In this document: positions 26,377 through 36,486 of the stretch, in pieces
How positions within the stretch are numbered: position 1 is the first letter of the stretch
How the letters are laid out: every line of letters starts with the position of its first letter
From: an uncultured Butyrivibrio sp.
Lineage (GTDB): Bacteria > Bacillota > Clostridia > Lachnospirales > Lachnospiraceae
Assembly (NCBI GenBank): GCA_947168335.1
Contig: CAMVLM010000002.1
Span: 1-64,000, forward strand
DNA: 64,000 nt
Reading direction: 5' to 3'
Position numbers and translations under genes: made by a program
The notes under the pieces: generated by a model
The model's database searches: none
Told to the model about the DNA's origin: nothing
The model's input: only the letters and a program-made list of their open reading frames with translations

Positions 26377-29193
26377 TTACTCGGTTCTGCGCTCTGACAT
26401 CTTTTGGAACATTTCCTCAAGATCCTTTTTGCGGACAAATCTGGCTGCCTTAAATTCCATACCCGCCTGACCGAAGTAAAGCTTGACATAGAAGTTTGTC
26501 ATGAAGGACGGCTCAAGTTCTACCGTGACTTTCTGCCATTCCTTATCCATACCTGTGAGAGTTATTGATTTTAAAAGTCTTGTATCCTGGAAAACAGACA
26601 ACGGAATCTGTGCCATGTCAGGCTGTCCTTTTGTTCTTATTTCCATCTCCAGCGCAAGCTCACATCTTCTGGGGGTGTGCAATGCAAATGCAGTTGTATC
26701 GCCCTTATCAGCCTTGATCTTCTTTACATCAATCTCAGTCTCGTCAGAATCAATTATAAGTTTGATCATATTCTGAAGCTGCGCATCATCTGATGAAATG
26801 GCATTCTTTAATTCCTTATCGAGCTCGGACTCCCCGTTTATCATTCTGTCAAATACAGGAGTCTTCATAAGGAATTCGCAGATATTTGCAGCACATTTTA
26901 CAAGCTCTGCCCGCTCAAGGCGTCCCTCTTTAACCGCTGCATCAAGGTCATCATTGTTACTGTTTTCCTCTGCGTTGGTGTTGACCATATTCAGATCGTT
27001 CTGTGCCCGAACCTGTGCGGAAACATTCTTATAGTTTCCTTTTTCGAAGGCGGAATCGTTACCCATTGCCCACCAGTCAGTCATTACAATTCCGTTAAAG
27101 CCCCACTCTCCTCTGAGAATAGTTGTCAGAAGATCATAGTTACTGGAAGTGTATATTCCGTTTACAGGGCCGTACGTACTCATTACAGCGCGGGCGTCAC
27201 CTTCTCTTACTGCAATCTCGAAGCCCTTAAGATAGATCTCCCTGAGGGCTCTCTCTGATATTATTGAATTTACAAAGTGTCTTCTGAACTCCTGTGTATT
27301 ACCGCAGAAGTGCTTGATAACACCGGTCACTCCATAAGTGTGCATTCCTTTGAGCTGAGAGGAAACCATCTTACCTGTAAGAATGGGATCCTCTGAGAAG
27401 TACTCAAAATTTCTGCCGCCGAGAGGACTTCTGTGAATGTTCATTCCGGGGCCTAAAAGCGCATCTATCTTATTTCTTCTAAGATCAAGTCCCTCCCATT
27501 TAAAGAGTTCCTCATTGATCTCCTGGTTGAAAGTACATGCAAGGCAGGTTCCGTTGGGAAGTGAAAATGCATGGGTTCCACAGTCCATTCTGATACCGCT
27601 GGGGCCATCGGAACAGCCGCCAACAGGAATGCCAAATCCGTCAAGCGCATCTGTCACTCCGCCGTAAGCTCCGGCAATACCGGGAGTTACTTTAGGTGAA
27701 CACATACCCTCGCCTCTCATCATTGCACACAGATCCTTATCTGAAAGCTGTGCAAGGAATGTATCCATATCGACTTTTTTCTCAAATACATCCTTAAGCT
27801 TGTATCCCTTATCACCTGTATACTCAGCGGCCTTGGGAAGATTGTCCAGCCTCTTTTTATTGGGATCGAGTGTTCTTGTGGGAACAGGCTCCATACTCTC
27901 TTTAAAGGTCTTTCCTGATACGATTGGCTTAAGTCTTCTGAACTCTTTAACTGGAGCCATGGCCTCTTCACATCTTGTGACAACCTCAAGCTTATCTATG
28001 GTGAATTTTCCAACAGACTCCGCACTTCTTACATCACATCCGGCAAAAATCTCGTACTCACCTGTCTCGAGAACATAAGCTGACTTGTGATCCGTAACAC
28101 CGCTGTCATCATAGGATGAGAACCAGTACCTGGGTATGCTGAATGTAAGCTCCTGCTTATCACCTGCTCCCAGAAGATCTGTCTTTTCAAATGCGATAAG
28201 AACTCTTGCAGGCTTTCCAAGTCTTCCCTGAGGGGCCTTCACATATACCTGAACAACTTCTTTACCTGAGCACTTACCTGTATTGGTTACAACAGCACTT
28301 AAACTTACGCCCTTTTCACTATCATAGGAAAAGCCTTTGAAATCAACTGCAAAGCTTGTATAGGAAAGTCCGTAACCAAAAGGATATAATACCTTGTCCC
28401 TGGCAAAGGTTTCAAAATAACGATATCCCACATAGATATCCTCAACCTGGAAGTTTTCCTTCTCAGATCCGAAGTTCTCTGTTGAAGGATAATCGGAAAT
28501 ATTCTTTGCGATTGTATCAGCAAGTTTTCCGGAAGGTGTCACATCACCTGACAATACGTCAAGGACTGCATTACCACCTTCCTGACCGCCCTGCCATGCA
28601 TAAAGAACCGCATCCGGGCCTATTTCATCCACCCACTTCATGTCAATGATATTTCCCACATTGAGGACTACCACTGTCTTTTTGAAATATCTGCAAAGCT
28701 TTGAAAGTGCATCTTTTTCAGTCTCTGTAAGAAGGATACTTCCTTCCTCATTCTTGCTGTCCTGGTCCTCACCTGCGGTTCTTCCGATAATAAAAACCGC
28801 AACATCAGACTCAGCAGAAGCCTCCTTTACCATCGCATCTGTAAGAGGCATTTCCTTCTGGAACCATGGTTCTGAAGCCCAGCCTGTTCCCAGATCAAAG
28901 GGATTCTCCTTTACAAACTTCTCATAAGCCTTTCTTACCTTGCTGTTAATTTTGAATTTCTTTGAATTCTTAAGTGCTTCATAGATTCCGACAACATAAT
29001 CTACATTTACCATTCCGCCTGAACCGGTACCGGATTTGTAATAGTTCATCTGGCTTCTTCCGAATACCGCAAGCTTTGAATTTTTTGCAAGAGGAAGTGT
29101 TCCCTCATCATTTTTCAATAAGACAATACCTTCTGCAGCCGCAGCTCTGGCTGTCTTTTTAAATTTCTCAATGTCCCATGTTTTAGTCTTCAT
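26377..29193 (-). CDS. Glycoside hydrolase family 3 beta-glucosidase, permuted domain order, cytoplasmic
   Basis: 938 residues from the ATG at 29193; the open frame extends 26 codons further without a site (AAGGAG lies 13 bases before the ATG). The domain order is reversed relative to most GH3 enzymes. The alpha/beta sandwich comes first (residues 10-280, ending with the candidate acid/base Glu142 in AGEDQDSKNEEG), then a fibronectin-like domain (about 310-430). The catalytic barrel is C-terminal, with SDGPSGIRMDCGTHAFSLPN, LLGPGMNIHRSPLGGRNFEY, IKHFCGNTQE and nucleophile Asp706 in GIVMTDWWAMG. This order is known from Butyrivibrio and Ruminococcus beta-glucosidases. There is no signal peptide, so it cleaves imported oligosaccharides. 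A C-terminal 110-residue module is unassigned. Confidence 0.9.
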   Translation of the reverse strand: MKTKTWDIEKFKKTARAAAAEGIVLLKNDEGTLPLAKNSKLAVFGRSQMNYYKSGTGSGGMVNVDYVVGIYEALKNSKKFKINSKVRKAYEKFVKENPFDLGTGWASEPWFQKEMPLTDAMVKEASAESDVAVFIIGRTAGEDQDSKNEEGSILLTETEKDALSKLCRYFKKTVVVLNVGNIIDMKWVDEIGPDAVLYAWQGGQEGGNAVLDVLSGDVTPSGKLADTIAKNISDYPSTENFGSEKENFQVEDIYVGYRYFETFARDKVLYPFGYGLSYTSFAVDFKGFSYDSEKGVSLSAVVTNTGKCSGKEVVQVYVKAPQGRLGKPARVLIAFEKTDLLGAGDKQELTFSIPRYWFSSYDDSGVTDHKSAYVLETGEYEIFAGCDVRSAESVGKFTIDKLEVVTRCEEAMAPVKEFRRLKPIVSGKTFKESMEPVPTRTLDPNKKRLDNLPKAAEYTGDKGYKLKDVFEKKVDMDTFLAQLSDKDLCAMMRGEGMCSPKVTPGIAGAYGGVTDALDGFGIPVGGCSDGPSGIRMDCGTHAFSLPNGTCLACTFNQEINEELFKWEGLDLRRNKIDALLGPGMNIHRSPLGGRNFEYFSEDPILTGKMVSSQLKGMHTYGVTGVIKHFCGNTQEFRRHFVNSIISERALREIYLKGFEIAVREGDARAVMSTYGPVNGIYTSSNYDLLTTILRGEWGFNGIVMTDWWAMGNDSAFEKGNYKNVSAQVRAQNDLNMVNTNAEENSNNDDLDAAVKEGRLERAELVKCAANICEFLMKTPVFDRMINGESELDKELKNAISSDDAQLQNMIKLIIDSDETEIDVKKIKADKGDTTAFALHTPRRCELALEMEIRTKGQPDMAQIPLSVFQDTRLLKSITLTGMDKEWQKVTVELEPSFMTNFYVKLYFGQAGMEFKAARFVRKKDLEEMFQKMSERRTE

Positions 29194-29230
29194 AAATAAT
29201 GCTATACTCCTTCCAAAATAAGAAGAGCCA

Positions 29231-29259
29231 AGGGCATAAAGAAATGCCAAGGCTCCTCG
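29231..29259 (-). terminator. Terminator of the hybrid kinase gene
   Basis: On the minus strand AGCCTTGGCAT and ATGCCCTTGGCT pair with a small internal loop, followed by TTCTTATTTT. It lies between the kinase stop (29304) and the GH3 start. Confidence 0.6.
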
Positions 29260-29303
29260 AATTGCTGACATTCAGCACAATTATACATTATCCAAAACCA
29301 TAC

Positions 29304-32270
29304 CTACAACAGTTCCAGTAATTTTTCCCTATCCACAAGACCAATGTATTTTCCCACCAGTTCAAACTTTTCTTTAAGTTCAGAAGGAACCTTATACCCT
29401 GACAGCATCTTATAGATTTCAGCCACATTATCGTAGTCAAAAGCTTCCATTAACTCCTTCATATCCCTGAAAGCATTTTGGAGCTCTTCCGCTGAAATCT
29501 CAGGTCTTGTATCCTCATCCTTTTTATCAGCCTTAAGGTGTTCCTCGTAGCTTTCAAGAAGCTTTAGAATTTCCGGCGTCTTTTCCTTTATCTCATCTGT
29601 CTTGTCCGCATTTCCGCATTCCTCAAGATAAGCCGCCTTTTCAGAAAGCTCACCTGCTCCTATTATCCTGGCTGAGCTCTTAAGTGCATGAACCTGTATG
29701 GTATAGTTTCTGATATCTCCTGCCTCTTCGTATTCACGTATGAGCCTGAGCTTCTCCGGAATGTTATCCCTAAAATCAGAAATAACACTCTCCACCAGTT
29801 CCTCACCGCCACAGTTTTTGATTGCCTCCTCGATATTTATGCCTGTGTATTTTGAAAGTTCATCCCGGTAACTGCTAGTCTTTTGCACATCAGCATCATC
29901 TGTATCAAAGCCGTCTTCTCCTGATCTGATCACTTTCTCCGGAGGAAGATTCTCCATGAGCATCTTCTCCAGCCTGTCTGCATCTATAGGCTTTGACAGA
30001 TAATCCTGAAATCCGGCATCAAGGTAGGTCTGCCTTGCTCCTGAAACCGCATTGGCGGTAAGAGCTATACATACAGTGTTTTTGTTGAGATTTCCCGGCA
30101 GCTCCTTCATGGCTTCAAGAGTCTCAATTCCATCCATTTCAGGCATTCTGTGATCCAGGAAAATCATATCATACGTATTCTTCTGAACCAGTTGCAGCGT
30201 TTCCTTTCCGCTTTCGGCAGTATCAACCTGAACCTTTGTCTTTTTCAAAAGTCCCAGTATTACAGTCAGGTTCATCTTGGTATCATCTACCACAAGGATT
30301 TTTGCATCAGGAGCGTGGAAGCTTTCCTTATACTTCTTGCGCTGTCCAATAGTTTCTTTATATCTTGCCTCAAAATCACCGATTCCTTCCCATTCCACAA
30401 CCTTCTGATCAACAGTAAAGGAAAAATCCGAACCCTCTCCGTAAACGCTGTTTACCATAAGTCTTGTGTCCATCATTGCAAGGAGCTTTTTGACAATGCT
30501 CATTCCAAGTCCGGTGCCCTCAATGGTACGGTTTCTTATCTCCTCTATTCTTTCAAAAGGTGAATAGAGCTTATTTATATCTTCTTCCTTTATTCCTATT
30601 CCGGTGTCAATTACCCGCACAGTGAGCGCTATTGTTTCCTCATCCTTTTTTTCATAGGCAAAGCAAAGCTCCACAGAACCTTCCTGAGTATACTTTACAG
30701 CGTTAGTCAGAATATTGGTTGCACATTGTTTTATCCTGATCTCATCACCAAAAAGCATATCGGGAATACTCTCATCCACGGTAATCTTAAATTCCAGATT
30801 CTTATTTGCAGCTCTCTGGGCAATCATATTAACAAGATCATTGACCACAGAGCTTAATCTGTACTGTACAGGAAGTATTTCCATTTTTCCTGCTTCTATC
30901 TTGGAAAAATCCAGGATATCATTTACAAGTGACAGCAGAGTACTTCCCGCGCTCTCTATGGTGGTCGCATATTCAAGTGTCTGAGGTTCTTCACTTTCCC
31001 TCAGTATCATCTCATTCATTCCAAGAACAGCATTAATAGGCGTCCTTATCTCATGTGACATATTGGAAAGGAATGATGATTTTGCCTCACTTGCAGCCTC
31101 CGCCACGCGAAGGTCCTCTTTAAGCTTCTGCTCTTCTTTTATCTGCTCAATGTATCCCGTCACATCATTAAGAGTTATCAGGGTTGAATAATAAAGTGTC
31201 GTTATCTCGTCATGTGTATTTATAGGATTATCCCTTAAAACCTGCATATACTCTGTCCGGTTTTCATCTGTGGTGTCCGTGAAATTGAGCATATAGTCAG
31301 ATAGCTGTCCTATAGGGGAAGCAATTCTCATTTTCGTATAAAAATTGATCATTGAGGCAACAGGAATCGCTATACTCATTTCCATCAAAAGCATCTTGAT
31401 ACTAAAGGACATACCATAGTCATTAAACCGAAATACAGCTTTTTCTTCAGACATGGTGCCTCCACCCATATTTGCATTAACCATCTCCCTTATTTCCGGG
31501 AAAAGAAGATCGACAAACAGAATAGAAAAAGCACACAAAAGCAAAGCTTCAAGAATGATTATAAAAGTGATCCTGACGCTTAACTGATTCTTCCTTACGC
31601 TTTTCTGAAAAACAAGATCCTCAACATACTCCCTTGTATATCCGTATCCGAGAGGGAAAATGCACTTTATAATATCCGGAAACTTATTAAAAAAAAGATA
31701 AAGAGCCACACAGCAGATAATATTGCTCTCCAGAATATCCAGGGCATTATGAAAAATAAATATACTCTTAACAACCGATTCTCCAAATCTTCTGTTGGCT
31801 ATATAGTTTCCGCACACGCCATTTATAAGCAGCATACTTGCAAATCCTGTTAAAAATGCCAGTACTGTCTTTGTTTTGGTCCTGAACCACCTGTACTGGG
31901 AAAACATTGAATACAGGAACATGGCTATCATGAACGGTGTCATAAGATATGCCCTGTCAGCATTGAGGATAAGTGCGGTTATGAATAATGCCAGATACAG
32001 ATTCAATGAATATAAATATCCGTAAAGAGCAGAAAAAATAATAAACGGAATTGCTGAAATATCAGTCAGGATACCAGAAGCACCGTTTAATTTCGCCGAC
32101 TTGACATTTACTGATAAAAGCTGATTAAAAATAACTATTCTTACCATGAGGTATGCAAGAAACAAAGCAAAAAGGAACCTTAACAGAATCAGATACCATT
32201 TCTTGCGAAAGCTCCGTAGACCCGTGTCATTCTGTATTTTTACATTCATCTGCTTATTTAAAAATCTCAT
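29304..32270 (-). CDS. Hybrid sensor histidine kinase: membrane sensor, HisKA, HATPase, receiver, HPt
   Basis: 988 residues from the ATG at 32270 (GGGATGG upstream; a GTG at 32333 is possible). Six to seven membrane segments fill residues 25-310 with few extracytoplasmic loops. HisKA has His406 in MSHEIRTPINAVLG. The ATPase has N, G1 and G2 boxes (NILTNAVKY, DTGIGI, GTGLGMSIV). The receiver has Asp706 in LDHRMPEMDG and ends YLSKPID. The HPt has an intact His861 in VHALKSSARIIGA. It is thus a complete intramolecular phosphorelay, whose last recipient is not encoded nearby. The partial kinase at the right edge is a close paralog. The signal is unknown. Confidence 0.92.
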   Translation of the reverse strand: MRFLNKQMNVKIQNDTGLRSFRKKWYLILLRFLFALFLAYLMVRIVIFNQLLSVNVKSAKLNGASGILTDISAIPFIIFSALYGYLYSLNLYLALFITALILNADRAYLMTPFMIAMFLYSMFSQYRWFRTKTKTVLAFLTGFASMLLINGVCGNYIANRRFGESVVKSIFIFHNALDILESNIICCVALYLFFNKFPDIIKCIFPLGYGYTREYVEDLVFQKSVRKNQLSVRITFIIILEALLLCAFSILFVDLLFPEIREMVNANMGGGTMSEEKAVFRFNDYGMSFSIKMLLMEMSIAIPVASMINFYTKMRIASPIGQLSDYMLNFTDTTDENRTEYMQVLRDNPINTHDEITTLYYSTLITLNDVTGYIEQIKEEQKLKEDLRVAEAASEAKSSFLSNMSHEIRTPINAVLGMNEMILRESEEPQTLEYATTIESAGSTLLSLVNDILDFSKIEAGKMEILPVQYRLSSVVNDLVNMIAQRAANKNLEFKITVDESIPDMLFGDEIRIKQCATNILTNAVKYTQEGSVELCFAYEKKDEETIALTVRVIDTGIGIKEEDINKLYSPFERIEEIRNRTIEGTGLGMSIVKKLLAMMDTRLMVNSVYGEGSDFSFTVDQKVVEWEGIGDFEARYKETIGQRKKYKESFHAPDAKILVVDDTKMNLTVILGLLKKTKVQVDTAESGKETLQLVQKNTYDMIFLDHRMPEMDGIETLEAMKELPGNLNKNTVCIALTANAVSGARQTYLDAGFQDYLSKPIDADRLEKMLMENLPPEKVIRSGEDGFDTDDADVQKTSSYRDELSKYTGINIEEAIKNCGGEELVESVISDFRDNIPEKLRLIREYEEAGDIRNYTIQVHALKSSARIIGAGELSEKAAYLEECGNADKTDEIKEKTPEILKLLESYEEHLKADKKDEDTRPEISAEELQNAFRDMKELMEAFDYDNVAEIYKMLSGYKVPSELKEKFELVGKYIGLVDREKLLELL

Positions 32271-32464
32271 AGCACCATCCCTGCGTTTTACGCATATTTC
32301 ACTTGGCGTATCCACCTTAATCTTACCAAACACCTCTTTTTCATAAAATTATAATATTGTTGTAATTTCGTTAAAAAACTATTAAATCTGTTTATATTTA
32401 AGATCATATATGGCTATAATTATCGTGATATCAAAGGTCTGTTTTCTCCTCGAGGAGGTTTTTT

Positions 32465-33307
32465 ATGGACACGATTCTTCTGAATAATAAAACACAAATC
32501 CCCATGCAGGCTTTTGGAGTCAGAGGGCTCACCGATCCGGATATATGTGAGCAGGTATGTCTTTATTCCATCAAAAGTGGTTTCAGAAATATTGATACTT
32601 CTCCCCTTTATCACAATGAAAAATCCATAGGAATTGTCATTTCGGAATGCAGTGTTCCAAGGCAGGAGCTGTACATCTCCTCCAAGGTTTATCCCAGAAA
32701 TTACAAAAAAGGAGTTGAAAGATCCATTGAAAAAACTTTAAAAAACTTAAGAACCGATTACCTTGATCTTCTGCTTATCCAGACGCCTTTGTGCGGCGAT
32801 TGGAAAAATGCATGGAGAGCCATGGAACGGGCTGTTGATGAGAAAATAGTCAGATCTATCGGCGTATGCAATTTCATCACAAGACATATTATTGATGAGC
32901 TTGTAAACATCGCAAATATCCCACCATGTGTTGATCAGGTTGAATGTCATCCCTTCTTGCAGCAAAACAGATTACGAGAAAAATTAAACATGGAAAATAT
33001 CCGGCTTGAAGCATGGTATCCATTAGGGCATGGCAAATCGCTTCTTTTAAACAATCCGGTTCTTCTTGATATAGCCACGGCTCATCATACCACCAGTGCT
33101 CAGGTAATACTGAGATGGCACCTTCAGATGGGAAATATTGCGATTGTCGGTTCCTCCAATCCGGACCATATTCGCAGAAATCTCCATCTTGAAAGCTTCA
33201 CCCTTTCACCTGAAGATATAGAGCTTATCTCCTCCCTTGATATTGGCAGAAACCTTTATCGAATGCCCAAACCGCTTCAGCAATTCGGTTATTCTTTTGC
33301 ACGTTGA
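32465..33307 (+). CDS. Aldo/keto reductase family protein with altered catalytic tetrad
   Basis: 280 residues with GAGGAGG six bases before the ATG. The TIM-barrel signature pieces are present: FRNIDTSPLYHNEKSIG (Asp44, Tyr49), YISSKVYPRN (Lys74), VDQVECHPFLQQN and AIVGSSNPDHIRRNL for NADP binding. In the DLxLIHWP segment that holds the catalytic His of the tetrad, this protein reads DLLLIQTPLC, so Gln106 replaces His. It probably still binds NAD(P)H; activity may be altered, as in AKR1D enzymes that carry Glu there. The substrate is unknown. It is monocistronic with a strong terminator. Confidence 0.88.
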   Translation: MDTILLNNKTQIPMQAFGVRGLTDPDICEQVCLYSIKSGFRNIDTSPLYHNEKSIGIVISECSVPRQELYISSKVYPRNYKKGVERSIEKTLKNLRTDYLDLLLIQTPLCGDWKNAWRAMERAVDEKIVRSIGVCNFITRHIIDELVNIANIPPCVDQVECHPFLQQNRLREKLNMENIRLEAWYPLGHGKSLLLNNPVLLDIATAHHTTSAQVILRWHLQMGNIAIVGSSNPDHIRRNLHLESFTLSPEDIELISSLDIGRNLYRMPKPLQQFGYSFAR

Positions 33308-33311
33308 TCCA

Positions 33312-33346
33312 AACCCACATCCACAGGATGTGGGTTATCTTTTTTT
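33312..33346 (+). terminator. Terminator of the aldo/keto reductase gene
   Basis: An 11-bp stem AACCCACATCC-ACA-GGATGTGGGTT is followed by ATCTTTTTTT, a textbook intrinsic terminator. Confidence 0.9.
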
Positions 33347-33379
33347 CGACAAATTTTATTTTTATTTAAGACATATTTT

Positions 33380-33418
33380 TCTAATTCTAAATGTCCATGT
33401 GATACATTTAGAATTAGA
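33380..33418. repeat. 14-bp perfect inverted repeat upstream of the chemoreceptor operon
   Basis: TCTAATTCTAAATG (33380-33393) and CATTTAGAATTAGA (33405-33418) flank an 11-base spacer, 41 bases before the receptor start. A run of eight T follows after 11 bases. It could be an operator or a second terminator; the AT-rich stem favours protein binding. Confidence 0.6.
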
Positions 33419-33458
33419 GTGATACTGCTTTTTTTTGCAGATACAGGAGGGATGCAAC

Positions 33459-35465
33459 ATGAGTGAAAAAGGCACAACAGAAGTAAAACTTCGCAAATCA
33501 GGCAAGATAAGGAACAAACTGCTTATTTTCATTGTTCCTATCGTTGTACTTACCATTATTGCTCTGGTTTTCATCGCATCATATCTCTCTGAGAAGAGAA
33601 TGACTGAAATGGCCACATCAGAGCTTAATTCATCATTGTCAAATCAGGCTGACAATATCGAAGCCTGGCTTGATGACAATCTTCAGTTTTTTGCTACTGC
33701 AAAACAGACAATTGAGGGCTTAAATCCTGATGATGAAGAGCTTCAGAAGATTCTTGATTCCTACTACGGATACAATAAGAATTCACCTGAAGGTCTTAGA
33801 ATCGGTACAGCCGACGGTGCTTTGTACAAAGCATCTGCATCCGAACTTGAAGAAAAAGATGTAGCTTCTTCCGAATGGTTCAGGCAGGGTCTTACAAGAG
33901 TAAACATGGCTTACGGAACAGCCTATAAAAATGCTGAAGGCAGCAACGTTATCAGTGCCTCCGGTATAGTTAACTATGGTGATGACTCGATCAAGGTTAT
34001 CGCAGCAGACGTTACTCTGGACAAGATCAGCATTATCGTTAATTCAGGTGTAAAAATGACTGATGCAAGTTCATTCCTTGTAGACACCAACGATAATACT
34101 ATCCTTGCACACAGAGACAAGTCACTTGTTTCAACAACACTGTCCGATACAAGCGACAACAAACTTCTTGCAGGTATAGCAACTGCTATTACAGAGAGAA
34201 ACTTCACATCTCTGACAATAGGCTCATACATGGTTGCCCTTAAGCAGATACAGGGAACTGACTGGGTTCTTGTTTCTTATATTCCTACAAAAGTTATTCT
34301 CTCAAGTGTTCAGCAGCTTGCAAATTACCTTATGATCACAGGTATCATTTCAGTTGTGATCATTATCCTTCTGATACTGTTCGTAGTTCAGAAGGTTGTT
34401 GCACCTCTCTCACATATATCAGAAAACATCTCAGCAATGTCATCCGGTGACTTCACAATTGAAGTTAAATCCGAGAGCAATGATGAGATTGGCATAATGG
34501 GTGCCAGAATGAGAGATTTCGTTCAGAGCATGCGCCATATGCTGACAAGTATCAGCGAAGAATCCGACAAACTTAAACAGGAATCCGAGACCAGTGATGA
34601 GGTATCAAAGAGCATGTATGATGCATCACAGTCACAGGCTGAAGCCATGCAGCAGCTAAATGAGACTGTGGATCAGCTGGCTGTCGCGGTTAACGATATC
34701 GCACAGAACGCCACTACTCTTGCTACCGTAGTTGCTGATACCAGAGAAAACAGTGAAAAAGCCGACGCCAGCATGAAGGAAACCGTAAAGATTTCCCAGA
34801 AGGGCCGCGAAGACATGGAAAAACTCAGCCATGCCATGGACGGAATCCAGGATGCAAATACAAGACTTGTTGGCTCAATAAACAAAGTTGGAACAGCATC
34901 TGAAGAGATTACAAACATCGTCAGCATGATCGGAGAGATTGCAGAAGAAACCAATCTCCTGTCACTCAATGCTTCAATTGAAGCAGCAAGAGCAGGCGAT
35001 GCAGGAAAAGGCTTTGCAGTTGTTGCTACACAGATCGGTAAGCTGGCACAGACAAGTGCTGAAAGTGCAACCAATATTTCAAACCTCATTGAGGAGGTTC
35101 ACAAGCTTATTGATGAAGCTGTCGGTCAGGCCAACGCCAGCGCTGAAAGCATTGAAAAGAACAGTGATCTTATTCATATAGCCGTTGATACTTTTGATCA
35201 GATTTATAATAATATCCAGGCATCTAACGACTGCATCGAAGAAATGATCAGAGACGTAGAAAAGGTTGACGACGTTGCTACCAACGTAGCAGCTATATCT
35301 GAAGAGCAGGCAGCAAGTGCTGATGAGATTCTTGCCACATCACAGAACATGGTTGAGCAGGCTAAGAATATTTCCTCAAACAGCCAGGATGTTGCCAACA
35401 ACTCACACGAGCTGGCAAATACATCTGAGACTCTTTCGTCTCATGTTCAGCAGTTCAAGATTTGA
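33459..35465 (+). CDS. Methyl-accepting chemotaxis protein
   Basis: 668 residues from the ATG at 33459, seven bases after AGGAGGG; the open frame starts earlier. A first membrane segment (19-43) is followed by an extracytoplasmic double-Cache-type domain (about 44-285), a second membrane segment ([21 protein letters not shown]) and a HAMP domain. The cytoplasmic signalling hairpin has the highly conserved tip [31 protein letters not shown]. It relays ligand binding to CheA/CheW. It is the first gene of an operon with two binding-protein lipoproteins, 15 bases ahead of the first. No CheA, CheW or flagellar gene is nearby. Confidence 0.93.
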   Translation: MSEKGTTEVKLRKSGKIRNKLLIFIVPIVVLTIIALVFIASYLSEKRMTEMATSELNSSLSNQADNIEAWLDDNLQFFATAKQTIEGLNPDDEELQKILDSYYGYNKNSPEGLRIGTADGALYKASASELEEKDVASSEWFRQGLTRVNMAYGTAYKNAEGSNVISASGIVNYGDDSIKVIAADVTLDKISIIVNSGVKMTDASSFLVDTNDNTILAHRDKSLVSTTLSDTSDNKLLAGIATAITERNFTSLTIGSYMVALKQIQGTDWVLVSYIPTKVILSSVQQLANYLMITGIISVVIIILLILFVVQKVVAPLSHISENISAMSSGDFTIEVKSESNDEIGIMGARMRDFVQSMRHMLTSISEESDKLKQESETSDEVSKSMYDASQSQAEAMQQLNETVDQLAVAVNDIAQNATTLATVVADTRENSEKADASMKETVKISQKGREDMEKLSHAMDGIQDANTRLVGSINKVGTASEEITNIVSMIGEIAEETNLLSLNASIEAARAGDAGKGFAVVATQIGKLAQTSAESATNISNLIEEVHKLIDEAVGQANASAESIEKNSDLIHIAVDTFDQIYNNIQASNDCIEEMIRDVEKVDDVATNVAAISEEQAASADEILATSQNMVEQAKNISSNSQDVANNSHELANTSETLSSHVQQFKI

Positions 35466-35480
35466 TGAGGAGGCGCTATT

Positions 35481-36476
35481 GTGAAGAAGAATATTTTTAC
35501 TAAAATCATAAGCATCGTCGCAGTATCAATCTTTACAGCAATGACTGTACTTGGATGCGGTTCGGGATCATCATCCTCATCTTCTTCCGGAGGTGGTTCA
35601 AAGGTACTGTTCATAATTCCGGACCTGAATGATACTTTCAGAAAAACTCTGGCTGATGCCATTATTGCTCAGGGATCGTCTCTGGGTGTATCTATCGATA
35701 TGGTAGAAACTGCAGGCTCTCTGGACTCTGAAATTGAACTTATCAGTTCTGCAGCATCTAAAGGTTATGGCGCAGTAATCTGCAGACCTTCAGATAACTC
35801 AACTGCTCTGCAGCTCAATGTGGCATCCAACAACATACCTATCATTTATGTTAACAATCAGCCTTCTGATGATCATCTGACAGCTGATAAATACATCTAT
35901 GTAGGTTCAGCCGAGGAACAGGCAGGCCAGTATCAGGCAGAATATGTAGCCAAAAAACTTGGCACGAAGTCAATGAATGTGATAATCTTTGAAGGAGAGA
36001 AAGGCCATTCAGCAACAATCGGCAGATCCTCCGCTGTAAAATACACACTTAAAAATCTCGGAGTAGATGCCAACTATGTATTCGTTGATTACGCAAACTG
36101 GTCCGATACAGAAGCTGCTGCAAAATTCGGTGTTTTCTTAAAAACAGGTCAGACCGTTGATGCAGTCTTCTGCAACAACGATACAATGGCACTTGGTGTA
36201 ATACAGGCCATGAAAGATAACGGCATTGATTATTCCAAAATTCCGGTTGCAGGTGTAGATGCAACAGCCGACGGCTGTGCTTCAATTGCAGCAGGTGAAA
36301 TGGCATTTACAGTTCTTCAGAATGCCGATGGTCAGGCTGCTAAGGCGGTTGAAGCCGCAAAGATTCTGGCCGGCGGCGGAAGCATTGCTAATCTCGAAGG
36401 CGCAACCAAGGACCTTAAGTACGTTTGGGTTGATTTTGAACCCGTTGATTCCTCAAATGTAAGTAAATACAGATAA
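35481..36476 (+). CDS. Sugar-binding-type (Peripla_BP_4) lipoprotein, first copy
   Basis: 331 residues from a GTG start seven bases after GAGGAGG. The lipoprotein signal ends at the lipobox TVLGC, followed by a Ser/Gly linker. The two-lobed RbsB-like binding fold has VLFIIPDLNDTFRKTL, GYGAVICRPSDNST, IPIIYVNNQP, FCNNDTMALGVIQAMKD and VAGVDATADG. The ligand is probably a monosaccharide or autoinducer-2-like molecule, which is an inference from the family. No permease or ATPase gene follows. Instead it lies between a chemoreceptor and its own paralog, which suggests a sensing role rather than transport. Confidence 0.88.
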   Translation: MKKNIFTKIISIVAVSIFTAMTVLGCGSGSSSSSSSGGGSKVLFIIPDLNDTFRKTLADAIIAQGSSLGVSIDMVETAGSLDSEIELISSAASKGYGAVICRPSDNSTALQLNVASNNIPIIYVNNQPSDDHLTADKYIYVGSAEEQAGQYQAEYVAKKLGTKSMNVIIFEGEKGHSATIGRSSAVKYTLKNLGVDANYVFVDYANWSDTEAAAKFGVFLKTGQTVDAVFCNNDTMALGVIQAMKDNGIDYSKIPVAGVDATADGCASIAAGEMAFTVLQNADGQAAKAVEAAKILAGGGSIANLEGATKDLKYVWVDFEPVDSSNVSKYR

Positions 36477-36486
36477 GGACAAAATT

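Noticed and set aside
33380-33418. Insertion sequence terminal repeats
   Set aside because: The arms are separated by only 11 bases and no transposase fragment is nearby.
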